Assembly: GCA_934668345.1 (NCBI GenBank)
Contig: CAKUNE010000003.1
Location: 87,698 to 151,697, forward strand
DNA: 64,000 bases
Direction of reading: 5' to 3'
Source: an uncultured Collinsella sp.
GTDB taxonomy: Bacteria; Actinomycetota; Coriobacteriia; Coriobacteriales; Coriobacteriaceae
Part shown: in pieces, positions 51,297 through 60,068 of the stretch
How positions within the stretch are numbered: the first letter of the stretch is position 1
How the letters are laid out: every line of letters starts with the position of its first letter
The notes under the pieces: generated by a model
The model's input: the letters and a program-made list of their open reading frames with translations, nothing else
The model's database searches: none
Told to the model about the DNA's origin: nothing
Made by a program: the position numbers and the translations under genes

Positions 51297-52787
51297 ATGG
51301 GCCGCTACATCATCGGAATCGATCAGTCCACACAGGGCACTAAGGCGCTGCTGGTGGACGAGGGCGGCCATCTGATTCATCGTGCCGACCGCTCGCATCG
51401 CCAGATCGTCAACGAGGCCGGCTGGGTGAGCCATGATCCGGCCGAGATCGCGGCCAACGTCCTGGCCGTGGCGCGTGCCGTGGTGGAGGAGACCGGGGTC
51501 GACCCGGCCGACGTCGCCGGCATCGGCATTTCCAACCAACGCGAGACCACCGTTGCCTGGAACCGCACGACGGGCGAGCCGCTGTGCGACGCCGTGGTGT
51601 GGCAGTGCGCCCGCGCCCGCGAGCTGTGCGACGAGCTGGCCGCGCGCGAGGGCGTGGCCGAGCTGGTGCGCGACACGACAGGCTTGGTGCTCTCGCCCTA
51701 CTATCCGGCGGGCAAGATGGCCTGGATTCTCGCAAACGTGCCGGCGGCAGCCGAGGCTGCTGCGGCGGGCGAGCTGTGCCTGGGCACGATTGACGCCTGG
51801 GTGGTCTGGACGCTCACGGGCGGCGCCGAGTTCCGCTGCGACTGGTCCAATGCCAGCCGCACGCAGCTCTTCGACCTGCGCCGCGGCTGCTGGAGCGAGC
51901 CGGTGTGCCAAGCCTTTGGCATCGATCCGGCCTGCCTGCCGCAGGCGACCGATTCTGATGGCCTGTTCGGCACAACGGACCTGGGCGGCTTTTTGCCGGC
52001 GCCCGTGCCCGTTCACGGCGTGCTGGGCGATAGCCATGCCGCCCTGTTTGCGCAGGGCTGCCACAGCCGCGGCATGGCCAAGGCCACGTATGGCACCGGC
52101 AGCTCGGTCATGATGAATGTCGGCGACGAGTTTGTCGCCAGCTCGCATGGGCTTTCGAGCTCGCTCGCGTGGCGCATGGACGGCGTGACCGAGTACGTGC
52201 TCGAGGGCAACGTGAGCTACGCCGGCGCCGTCAAGACGTGGCTGCGCGACGACCTGGAGCTTATCAACAACCCCGAGGAAGTCACCGACCTGTGCTATGC
52301 CGCCAACCCGGCGAGCCGCGTCTACTTTGTGCCGGCGTTTACCGGCCTGGGCGCGCCGCACTGGGCAAGCGACGCCGAGGGCTGTGTCTTTGGCATGACA
52401 CGTACCACGGGCCGCGCGGAGTTCGTGAAGGCTGCCGACGAGTCGATCGCCTATCAGATCTTTGACGTGATCGATGCGATGGTTGAGGATTCGGGCGCGG
52501 CGCTGGCCGAGCTTCGCGTTGACGGCGGCCCCACGCGCGATGCGTACCTGATGCAGTTTGAGAGCGACCTGGTGGGTTCGCCCATCCGCATCGCGAGCAA
52601 CGACGAGATGAGCGGCCTGGGCGCGGCCTGGGCCTGCGGCATTGCGCTCGGCATGTACGCGCGCGACGTGGTCGACGTCTACGGCGCCCGCGGCATCGTG
52701 GAACCTGCCATGCCCGCCGACGAGCGAGCCAAAAAGATCGCCGGCTGGCGCCACGCGGTCGAGGCGACAATCTCATACACCGCCTAG
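51297..52787 (+). CDS. FGGY-family carbohydrate kinase (candidate apulose kinase)
   Basis: 496 residues, cytoplasmic kinase of the FGGY (glycerol/xylulose kinase) family. N-terminal phosphate motif IIGIDQSTQGTKALLVDEGG, substrate segment ISNQRETTVAW, catalytic aspartate in GVLGDSHAALF, ATP-site motifs TYGTGSSVMMN and the C-terminal FGGY signature region LRVDGGPTRDAYLMQFESDLVGSPI, ending with GLGAAWACGIALGMY. It reads closest to glycerol kinase in layout. In this operon it would phosphorylate the ketose made by the isomerase so that the transketolase can split it. Glycerol kinase is an alternative, but isomerase and transketolase neighbours argue against it. Start at ATG 51297 with AAAGGGG upstream. 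Confidence 0.88.
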   Translation: MGRYIIGIDQSTQGTKALLVDEGGHLIHRADRSHRQIVNEAGWVSHDPAEIAANVLAVARAVVEETGVDPADVAGIGISNQRETTVAWNRTTGEPLCDAVVWQCARARELCDELAAREGVAELVRDTTGLVLSPYYPAGKMAWILANVPAAAEAAAAGELCLGTIDAWVVWTLTGGAEFRCDWSNASRTQLFDLRRGCWSEPVCQAFGIDPACLPQATDSDGLFGTTDLGGFLPAPVPVHGVLGDSHAALFAQGCHSRGMAKATYGTGSSVMMNVGDEFVASSHGLSSSLAWRMDGVTEYVLEGNVSYAGAVKTWLRDDLELINNPEEVTDLCYAANPASRVYFVPAFTGLGAPHWASDAEGCVFGMTRTTGRAEFVKAADESIAYQIFDVIDAMVEDSGAALAELRVDGGPTRDAYLMQFESDLVGSPIRIASNDEMSGLGAAWACGIALGMYARDVVDVYGARGIVEPAMPADERAKKIAGWRHAVEATISYTA

Positions 52788-52800
52788 CATGATTTTTCTG

Positions 52801-52917
52801 GGACGGGGATCAAAAAATCATTGATTCCCGCCCCAGGTAGCTAATTTGGGACGGGGCTTTTTTGACTGGTATGATTGGTGCGATCATTTCAACCAGCTAA
52901 AAGAGCCCCGTCCTAAA
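52801..52917 (+). terminator. Compound terminator/inverted-repeat region after the FGGY kinase
   Basis: First hairpin: GGACGGGGATCAA (52801-52813) with TTGATTCCCGCCCC (52821-52834). Second: the ATTTGGGACGGGGCTTTT arm (within 52843-52861) can pair with AAAAGAGCCCCGTCCTAAAT (about 52899-52918), and it is itself followed by TTTTTT, so it can terminate transcription. Positions 52837-52862 are identical over 26 bases to the terminator tail at 39096-39121. The remaining bases up to 52939 contain only the RBS of luxS. Confidence 0.7.
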
Positions 52918-52939
52918 TTGACTATCGAGAGGATCTGCC

Positions 52940-53428
52940 ATGGAGCGCATTGCGAGCTTTTCTGTCGATCATCTGCTGCTTGAGCCCGGCGTGTATGTGA
53001 GCCGCATCGACCGCGACCCGGCGACCGGTACCGCCGTCACCACCTTTGACCTGCGCCTGACCACGCCCAACAAGGAGCCGGTCATGAACACGGCCGAGTG
53101 CCACACCATCGAGCACTTGGGCGCGACGTTCCTGCGTAATCATGCCGAGTGGTCGAGCCGTATCGTCTACTTTGGCCCCATGGGCTGCCGCACGGGCTTT
53201 TACCTGGTCGTGTTTGGCGAGGTGACGAGCGAGGAGATCCTACCGCTCGTGCGCGAGCTGTTTGAGTTCGTCGCCGGCTTTGAGGGCGATGTCCCCGGCG
53301 CCGCTCCCGAGGAGTGCGGTAACTATCTGGACCAGAACCTCCCCATGGCAAACTGGCTCGCACGCCGCTATCTCGACCGTGACCTGGCCGATATCGACGA
53401 GAAGCACCTGCATTACCAGCAGGTATAA
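52940..53428 (+). CDS. luxS: S-ribosylhomocysteine lyase LuxS
   Basis: 162 residues. Cleaves S-ribosylhomocysteine to homocysteine and DPD, the precursor of autoinducer-2, in the activated methyl cycle. The iron/zinc site H-x-x-x-H is in AECHTIEHLGATF and the third ligand cysteine in EECGNYLDQNL; catalytic cysteine in GPMGCRTGFYLV. Full family length, so it looks functional. RBS GAGAGGATC. It stands alone between two terminators among sugar genes; no mtnN/pfs is seen nearby. Confidence 0.96.
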   Translation: MERIASFSVDHLLLEPGVYVSRIDRDPATGTAVTTFDLRLTTPNKEPVMNTAECHTIEHLGATFLRNHAEWSSRIVYFGPMGCRTGFYLVVFGEVTSEEILPLVRELFEFVAGFEGDVPGAAPEECGNYLDQNLPMANWLARRYLDRDLADIDEKHLHYQQV

Positions 53429-53548
53429 GGCTCATTTACTGCATCTGACCGTTCACGCGGAGATATCGACCGTTTAACTGTTTAGAAGTGTTTATTCGAG
53501 GTCATCAACGGTGTTTCGCGTAAACTACCTCACAGAGTGATATTCAGG

Positions 53549-53616
53549 CAAGGCTCCTGAAGCAGCATCTGTCGACATTGATTGTCGGATTCTGCTTCGG
53601 GAGCCTTGTTTTGTTT
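53549..53616 (+). promoter_or_regulatory. Leader terminator, possible antitermination target of the BglG-type protein
   Basis: A 17-bp stem (53549-53565 with 53592-53608, one G-T pair, starting CAAGGCTCCTGAAGCAG) is followed by TTTTGTTT just before the BglG-type gene. BglG/LicT proteins bind an RNA hairpin overlapping such a terminator and let transcription continue, usually including their own gene. The exact RNA antiterminator could not be defined, but the left arm and preceding bases could form it. Upstream, 53429-53548 has GTTTAACTGTTTAG and CGTAAAC halves resembling the LacI-type sites. Confidence 0.6.
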
Positions 53617-53631
53617 AGGGGGGGGGGACAC

Positions 53632-54471
53632 ATGGAAATCGTTAAACGAATTAATACCAGCGCTGTCCTCTGCGTCGATGGAAACGGCAGGCAACTAGTC
53701 GCATTCGGGCGCGGCCTAGGGTTTAAGAATGTTGGCGATGAAGTGCCACTCTCGGAGATTCAACGAACGTTTTATAACGTTAGCTCCCGCTATGTCGCTC
53801 TTGTCGATGAGGTCTCCGATGAACTTCTCGAACTCACCTCGGATGTTATTGATATGTCGACAGGATTGCTGCCCTACGAGGTGAGCCCCAATCTGCCGTT
53901 TATCCTTGCGGACCATATCGCGTATGCAATCAAGCGCAAAGAGCAAAACATCATCGTTCACATGCCCTTGTCGTTTGATGTTCGCCAACAATATCCCGTT
54001 GAATTTAAAATTGGCGAGTATGCGCTCAGAATAATTAGAAAGCGGCTTAACGTTAGGCTACCTGCCCATGAGGCGGTTGGAATTGCCATGGCGTTTATCA
54101 ACAACATGGCCGATTCAGACTCATGTGAAACGACTGAAGAGCTGGGCGCGGATGTCTACGATCGCGTTCTCGAAGAATCAACCATCGCCGTTGAAAGGCG
54201 GCTTGGGATTCAGGTTGATCGGGAAGGTTTCGATTACGCAAGATTCGCGACCCATCTTCAGTACCTGTTCAATAGGTTGAACTCAGGCGAAAGCATCGTA
54301 AGCGACAACCGCAAGATGTATCTCTCGCTCAAGGATGAATATCCAGTTGCATCAATGTGTGCCGATGATATTGCTTCTGTCCTCAGTCGGCTTACGGGCC
54401 AGGAACTTGTAGACGAAGAAAGACTCTATCTCATGATGCATATCAATCGAATTGCATCGAAAACAAGGTAA
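53632..54471 (+). CDS. BglG/LicT-family PRD transcriptional antiterminator
   Basis: 279 residues. RNA-binding CAT domain (about 1-58, VKRINTSAVLCVDGNGRQLVAFGRGLGFKNVGDEV) and two PRDs (about 65-165 and 170-275). PRD histidines that PTS proteins phosphorylate are present, e.g. in LADHIAYAIKR and in LMMHINRI near the end. Start at ATG 53632, immediately after a G10 tract (53618-53627) that supplies the SD; the longer frame from 53578 is not credible. It precedes a beta-glucoside PTS, its expected target. Codon use is less GC-biased than the surrounding genes (AGA, AGG, CGA and A/T third positions frequent), which suggests a later arrival together with the PTS gene. Confidence 0.93.
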   Translation: MEIVKRINTSAVLCVDGNGRQLVAFGRGLGFKNVGDEVPLSEIQRTFYNVSSRYVALVDEVSDELLELTSDVIDMSTGLLPYEVSPNLPFILADHIAYAIKRKEQNIIVHMPLSFDVRQQYPVEFKIGEYALRIIRKRLNVRLPAHEAVGIAMAFINNMADSDSCETTEELGADVYDRVLEESTIAVERRLGIQVDREGFDYARFATHLQYLFNRLNSGESIVSDNRKMYLSLKDEYPVASMCADDIASVLSRLTGQELVDEERLYLMMHINRIASKTR

Positions 54472-54539
54472 TTGGTCGGTGAAGGCGCGCGCTTTGCCGA
54501 TGGTTACATATAAAACTCAACATGGGAGAAATGGTATTT

Positions 54540-55910
54540 ATGGCAGATACAACCAAGCTCGCTGCCGAGATTCTCGAGATGGTGGGCGGTGCAGAAAACG
54601 TTACATTTGTAGCTCATTGCATGACTCGTTTAAGGTTCAACCTTAAGGACGAAAGCATCGTAGACGATGCAAAGGTCAAGGCAATCGATGGCGTGATCGA
54701 CATTCGCCATTCCGCGGGGCAATACCAAGTAATTGTGGGGCCCAAGGTCGATAAGGTCTATGAAATTGTCGTCAAAGAAGCTGGGATCGATACGGGAGAT
54801 TCCGAGGCTGGCGAGGGGGAGACCAAGGGCTTTCTGGGAAAGCTGATGAAGCTCATCAGCGGCGTCATGATGCCTGTCCTTCCTGCCCTGATCGCGTGCG
54901 GCATGATAAACGCCGTCCTTAGCATTCTGATGACGGCAGGTGTTGTTTCCACCGAGAGCGGAATTTACACCCTGCTGTACGGCATGGGAAATGCGTGCAT
55001 GTATTTCCTGCCCGTTCTTGTTGGGTCGTCCGCGGCTCAGTTCTTCGGAATCGATCGATACATCGGTGCGGTTCTCGGCGCAATCCTGATTTACCCGACT
55101 TTCGTTGCTGCGGCTGGAGCGGGCGATGCATTGGATTTGTTCGGCATGAAATTCGCGATGGTGAGTTATTCCTCCACGGTGTTTCCTGCTATCGTGGCGG
55201 CCTGGTTTGCATCCGTTCTCTATAAAGGACTGCGTGTGGTTCTTCCCGATGCTGTGACATTTGCGCTCGTTCCGTTCCTGACGGTTGCTATTGCTGCCCC
55301 CATCTCGCTCCTTGTAATCGGTCCCGTTATCCAGCAGGCAAGCTCTTTGCTTGCGACTGCCGTACTGGCGGTCTACCAGTTCAGCCCCATCCTCTGCGGC
55401 GTTATCCTCGGACCGATTTTCGGCCTCGTTATGATTCCCCTTGGACTCCACTGGGCTCTTATCATGATTTCCATCAACAACATCATGACCGTCGGTTCCG
55501 ATCCTATCCTTGGACTTGTTTGTTGCAGCATGGGCGTCGTCGGTGCCTGCCTGGCGTTTGCTCTTCGCTCGAAGGATCCGAGCGAAAAGAGCCTTGGGTT
55601 CAGCTGCGCCATCACGGGCCTGTGCGGAATTACGGAACCGGCTCTGTATGGCATCATCTTGGAGCATAAGAAGATCGTTATCGCTTCTATGATTTCTGGA
55701 GCAATCAGTGCCGTTATCCCGGCGATCTTCAATACTCGCACGTTCGTTATGACCTCGAGCGGTATTTTTAGCTTCCCCGGTTACATGAATCCTTCCGGTG
55801 ATATGAATAGCCTCATTGGCGCAATTCTTTGCAACGTCGTTGGTTTTATCCTCACCTTCGTCCTCGTCTACATCATGTATCGCCCCGATGCGGATGCGTC
55901 GGAGGAATAG
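54540..55910 (+). CDS. PTS beta-glucoside EIIBC permease (no EIIA domain)
   Basis: 456 residues. EIIB domain at the N-terminus (about 1-85) with the phosphorylated cysteine in FVAHCMTRLRFNL; EIIC membrane domain (about 105-455) with PVLPALIACGMINAVLSI, PLGLHWALIMISINN and GITEPALYGIILEHKK. BglP-type proteins usually carry EIIA at the C-terminus; here the protein stops after EIIC, so phosphate must come from another EIIA (glucose-type), not seen in the window. Start set at ATG 54540 with GGGAGAA upstream. It lies 68 bp after the antiterminator gene and shares its lower GC bias. Likely substrates are aryl- or alkyl-beta-glucosides. Confidence 0.92.
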   Translation: MADTTKLAAEILEMVGGAENVTFVAHCMTRLRFNLKDESIVDDAKVKAIDGVIDIRHSAGQYQVIVGPKVDKVYEIVVKEAGIDTGDSEAGEGETKGFLGKLMKLISGVMMPVLPALIACGMINAVLSILMTAGVVSTESGIYTLLYGMGNACMYFLPVLVGSSAAQFFGIDRYIGAVLGAILIYPTFVAAAGAGDALDLFGMKFAMVSYSSTVFPAIVAAWFASVLYKGLRVVLPDAVTFALVPFLTVAIAAPISLLVIGPVIQQASSLLATAVLAVYQFSPILCGVILGPIFGLVMIPLGLHWALIMISINNIMTVGSDPILGLVCCSMGVVGACLAFALRSKDPSEKSLGFSCAITGLCGITEPALYGIILEHKKIVIASMISGAISAVIPAIFNTRTFVMTSSGIFSFPGYMNPSGDMNSLIGAILCNVVGFILTFVLVYIMYRPDADASEE

Positions 55911-56014
55911 GCAATTATTCGGAATGTAAGCTGCTGAATACCCCGCAGCAGATTGCATATGGTGGGCTTGCGATTGATCAGCGCGGGCCCACCCTCGTTT
56001 TGGAGTGACTAGCT

Positions 56015-56995
56015 ATGACAATTACAGCCGATATGACGTTTGGCGAAATCGCGCTCCTCCCTGAGTTCGCCGGGTTCGGCGAGCATCTTATGCTTTGCCG
56101 CCCTTCAACTTGGGAGCGCATGTGGGATAAGCCAATTGTGGCCCATATGAATTCCGATACTAACCCGTATGAAGAGGCTCGCGTCTTACGCGGATTGAAC
56201 CGGATTGTTGAGCTCGTGGATGACGGGCGGCAGGTTGCCTACGATATTTGGGATGAAGCCGACTGCATCCGTGACCCGACTCGACGCAATACGAAACTGT
56301 TTTTCTTTCCTGGGAGACCGGGGGCGCCGTTCATCATCGCGATTTCGGGCGGGGGCTACCAAAGCGTTTGTCACCAAATGGAAGGTTTTCCCGTTGCCCC
56401 TGAGCTCAACGACGCGGGCTATAACGTGTTCGTGTTGTCATACAGGGTGAGGGTTGAGCCCCTGATGCCGCGCCCGATCGACGATCTGAATCGAGCCGTC
56501 CGTTTCGTCCTCGAGAATTCAGCGAGATTCGATGTCGCTAAGAGCTATGCGGTTATCGGCTTTTCTGCTGGCGCGCATTTGACTGCCGAGTGGGGGACGG
56601 ACAACAAGGGGTTCGCGTCTTACGGATGCGAGCCGCCCAAAGCCCTGGTCTTATGCTATGCGCCGATTGATCTTCATGAATCCGAGGACGTATCGGACCA
56701 AAGATTTCTTGATTCGGTATGCGGTGGAGCTGGGCGTGACCTGATCGATGACTTCTGCGTTGATCAGCACGTGTGGGAGCAGTATCCGCCGACGTACCTT
56801 TGGCAATGCGCCGACGACGATGTCGTATCGCCCGGCAATCTCGGAAAGATGGTGAATGCACTGGATGCGGCCGGGGTGCACCATGAGGAGATTATGTATC
56901 CAGAGGGAGGGCATGCATTGATGAAGCCCCATGCGCCGGAAACCGACCATTGGTGTTTGAGCGCAATTGAGTTCCTTAGGGAATACCTCGGTTAA
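56015..56995 (+). CDS. Alpha/beta hydrolase, esterase/lipase-like (BD-FAE/acetyl-esterase type)
   Basis: 326 residues, cytoplasmic. Oxyanion-hole motif IAISGGGYQS (variant of HGGG), nucleophile in VIGFSAGAHLTAE, acid in CADDDVVSPGN and histidine in EGGHALMKPH: a complete catalytic set. Close in type to acetyl- and feruloyl-esterases found in glycoside-use clusters, so it may remove acyl groups from the beta-glucosides taken up by the neighbouring PTS. It stands 104 bp after the EIIBC gene. Codon use is intermediate between the transferred-looking genes and the rest. Confidence 0.85.
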   Translation: MTITADMTFGEIALLPEFAGFGEHLMLCRPSTWERMWDKPIVAHMNSDTNPYEEARVLRGLNRIVELVDDGRQVAYDIWDEADCIRDPTRRNTKLFFFPGRPGAPFIIAISGGGYQSVCHQMEGFPVAPELNDAGYNVFVLSYRVRVEPLMPRPIDDLNRAVRFVLENSARFDVAKSYAVIGFSAGAHLTAEWGTDNKGFASYGCEPPKALVLCYAPIDLHESEDVSDQRFLDSVCGGAGRDLIDDFCVDQHVWEQYPPTYLWQCADDDVVSPGNLGKMVNALDAAGVHHEEIMYPEGGHALMKPHAPETDHWCLSAIEFLREYLG

Positions 56996-57122
56996 GAAGG
57001 AACTGCATGTCGCCTATTCGACCAGACAATTCCGCTGCGCAATGTTTGTGGCATTGATCGCATCTGAATATGAATACTGTTCTAGAATGTTCATACCGTC
57101 ACATAAACGAACAGGAGTGAAC

Positions 57123-57767
57123 ATGCATATCTACTCTGTCGCCGACCCCGAGTTCAAGTCCTACGGTCACGTGTGGGACGACGTGCCCTCCAGTCTGACC
57201 ACGCCGCTTGTCGAGGCGCTTTCCGCCACACCCATTCCCGAGGGCAGCAAGTACGTGGCCTCCGCGCCCGAGCTCGAGCAAGTCGAAGGTGCCGACACAC
57301 TCGGTCTGCTCATGTACGGCGGCCGTCCCTTCCAGCTGGGCTGGTGCAACGGCCATAACACGAAGCTCAACTGCCTGGAGTATCACCGCACCAGTGAGTT
57401 CAACCTGGGCGCCCGCGACTTTATCCTGCTGCTGGCCAAGCGCGAGCAGATCGTCGATGGCAAACTCGACACCGCGCAGGTCAAGGCATTCCGCGCGCCG
57501 GCCGGCACGCTCGTTGAGGTCTACGCCACGACGCTCCACTACACGCCGTGCATGGTCGACGACGGCGGCTTCCAGGTGATGGTTACGCTGCCCGCCGGCA
57601 CCAACGGCCCGCGTCCCGAGGCCGCAGCCGACATGCCCGCCGCTGGTGACAGCTACTGCTACTGGAAGGCCGACAAGTGGGTTCTCTGCCACGCCGATAG
57701 CCCCAAGGCAGCTGAGGGCGGCTACGTAGGCCTCACCGGCAAGAACCTCGACATCACCGTGGACTAG
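57123..57767 (+). CDS. DUF4867-like cupin-fold protein
   Basis: 214 residues, cytoplasmic. It looks like the DUF4867 family (recalled, not searched), whose members have a cupin-type fold related to ureidoglycolate lyase. GWCNGHNTKLNCLEYHRTSEFNLGARDFILLLA holds the His/Glu/His-like residues expected for a metal site, and the end of the barrel carries EVYATTLHYTPC. Start chosen at ATG 57123 with CAGGAG at 57110-57115. Usually found near sugar isomerases and kinases, so a sugar-isomerising or sugar-binding role is possible. TGTTCAT ... CGAACA at 57088-57113 may be an operator. Confidence 0.65.
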   Translation: MHIYSVADPEFKSYGHVWDDVPSSLTTPLVEALSATPIPEGSKYVASAPELEQVEGADTLGLLMYGGRPFQLGWCNGHNTKLNCLEYHRTSEFNLGARDFILLLAKREQIVDGKLDTAQVKAFRAPAGTLVEVYATTLHYTPCMVDDGGFQVMVTLPAGTNGPRPEAAADMPAAGDSYCYWKADKWVLCHADSPKAAEGGYVGLTGKNLDITVD

Positions 57768-57777
57768 CGCTTCGTCC

Positions 57778-58092
57778 AAAACCACCACAAAGGGGACAGA
57801 CACCTTTGTGGTGGTTTTCCTATACAGAACACCTGTACGACTCCTTTCCTTTCTTTCCTATTTTTTCCTTTTTTTCCTATTGAGGCGCGGTTCGATTTCC
57901 GTTTGTCTCGTTCTGTAACATCTAGCAGGCAAAATCGTCTCTACCTGTTACAGATCGAGACAAACTGCAGGGGCGGTCCGAAAAATCTTGATCTGTAACA
58001 ATAAGCCCGGTTTTGACGGTCTAACTGTTACAGATCGAGACAAACCGACCAAAACCACCACAAAGGTGCCTGTCCCCTTCGTGGTGGTTTTG
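57778..58092. repeat. Paired inverted REP-like hairpins enclosing a palindromic spacer
   Basis: Hairpin one: AAAACCACCACAAAGG (57778-57793) / its complement (57803-57818), loop GGACAGACA; it also serves as a terminator for the DUF4867 gene. Hairpin two, 58049-58092, is nearly the same sequence in opposite orientation. Between them are a pyrimidine-only tract (about 57839-57875) and three copies of TGTTACAGATCGAGACAAAC or its complement: 57901-57920 (inverted, one mismatch), 57946-57965 and 58026-58045, plus GATCTGTAACA at 57990-58000. No ORF is convincing in this 475-bp gap. The layout resembles a composite REP (BIME-like) element. Confidence 0.75.
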
Positions 58093-58239
58093 GGCTGGCG
58101 GGTATCAGAAAGTGTCAGGCGCGGGCGGTCGCTGGGCGTCTGCGTGCGAAAAGAAGTGTCGACCTGCGCCGTTGCCGTTGAGTAGCGCGCTGCTTACGGG
58201 GATACTAAAGCCACGACAAACAGCGTGTGAAAGGATTGA

Positions 58240-59673
<1,434 letters not shown>

Positions 59674-59706
59674 GGTTTCCCAACAACCATAGCCTCCTAA
59701 CCAAGG

Positions 59707-59743
59707 CGCCCGGCGAGCAGTTAATGCCCGCCGGGCGTTTTGT
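59707..59743 (+). terminator. Rho-independent terminator after the GH1 gene
   Basis: Perfect 9-bp stem CGCCCGGCG (59707-59715) / CGCCGGGCG (59729-59737) with a 13-base loop and TTTTGTT. It is 34 bp after the stop. Confidence 0.88.
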
Positions 59744-59760
59744 TAAAAGAAGTGAAAGCA

Positions 59761-59930
59761 CTCATTGGGGACGTACTTAAATGAGTGCCCGCAGAATGAG
59801 AGTGGATAATCTCCCGTTTTTGGCTTGTTTGTGGGCTCAAAGTGGGAGATTATCCACTCTCGTCATTTGTAGTCATTGGGGACGTTCTTAAACGACTAGT
59901 CGCTGGGGACACTCCTTGCCGTCTGCGGAT
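59761..59930. repeat. REP-like cluster with an internal 64-bp hairpin
   Basis: The outer parts are GGGGACGT/GGGGACAC motifs (TCATTGGGGACGTACTTAAATGAG from about 59763; TCATTGGGGACGTTCTTAAACGAC from about 59873) of the same family as at 18.6 and 22.2 kb. Between them is a perfect 18-bp hairpin, 59798-59815 with 59844-59861 (GAGAGTGGATAATCTCCC), with a 28-base loop. The 395-bp gap 59674-60068 holds the terminator, this cluster and a TACACT -10-like box at 59970-59975. Confidence 0.7.
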
Positions 59931-60068
59931 TTTGGGACATGCGGCCCGTTTTTTGAGCCTGCCTGTCGGTACACTAAAAGCACTATGGGTACCCGCGAAC
60001 GACATATCGGACACACGGCCACCCGATCCGCACCCGTGGCGGATCCCAGGGGCGGCAGGCTCTTCGCC

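Noticed and set aside
48067-52787. Sulfo-transketolase (sulfoquinovose) pathway instead of apiose
   Set aside because: A split transketolase would fit, but no sulfoquinovosidase, sulfo-sugar transporter or sulfoacetaldehyde reductase is seen, and an FGGY kinase is not expected there. Kept only as an alternative.
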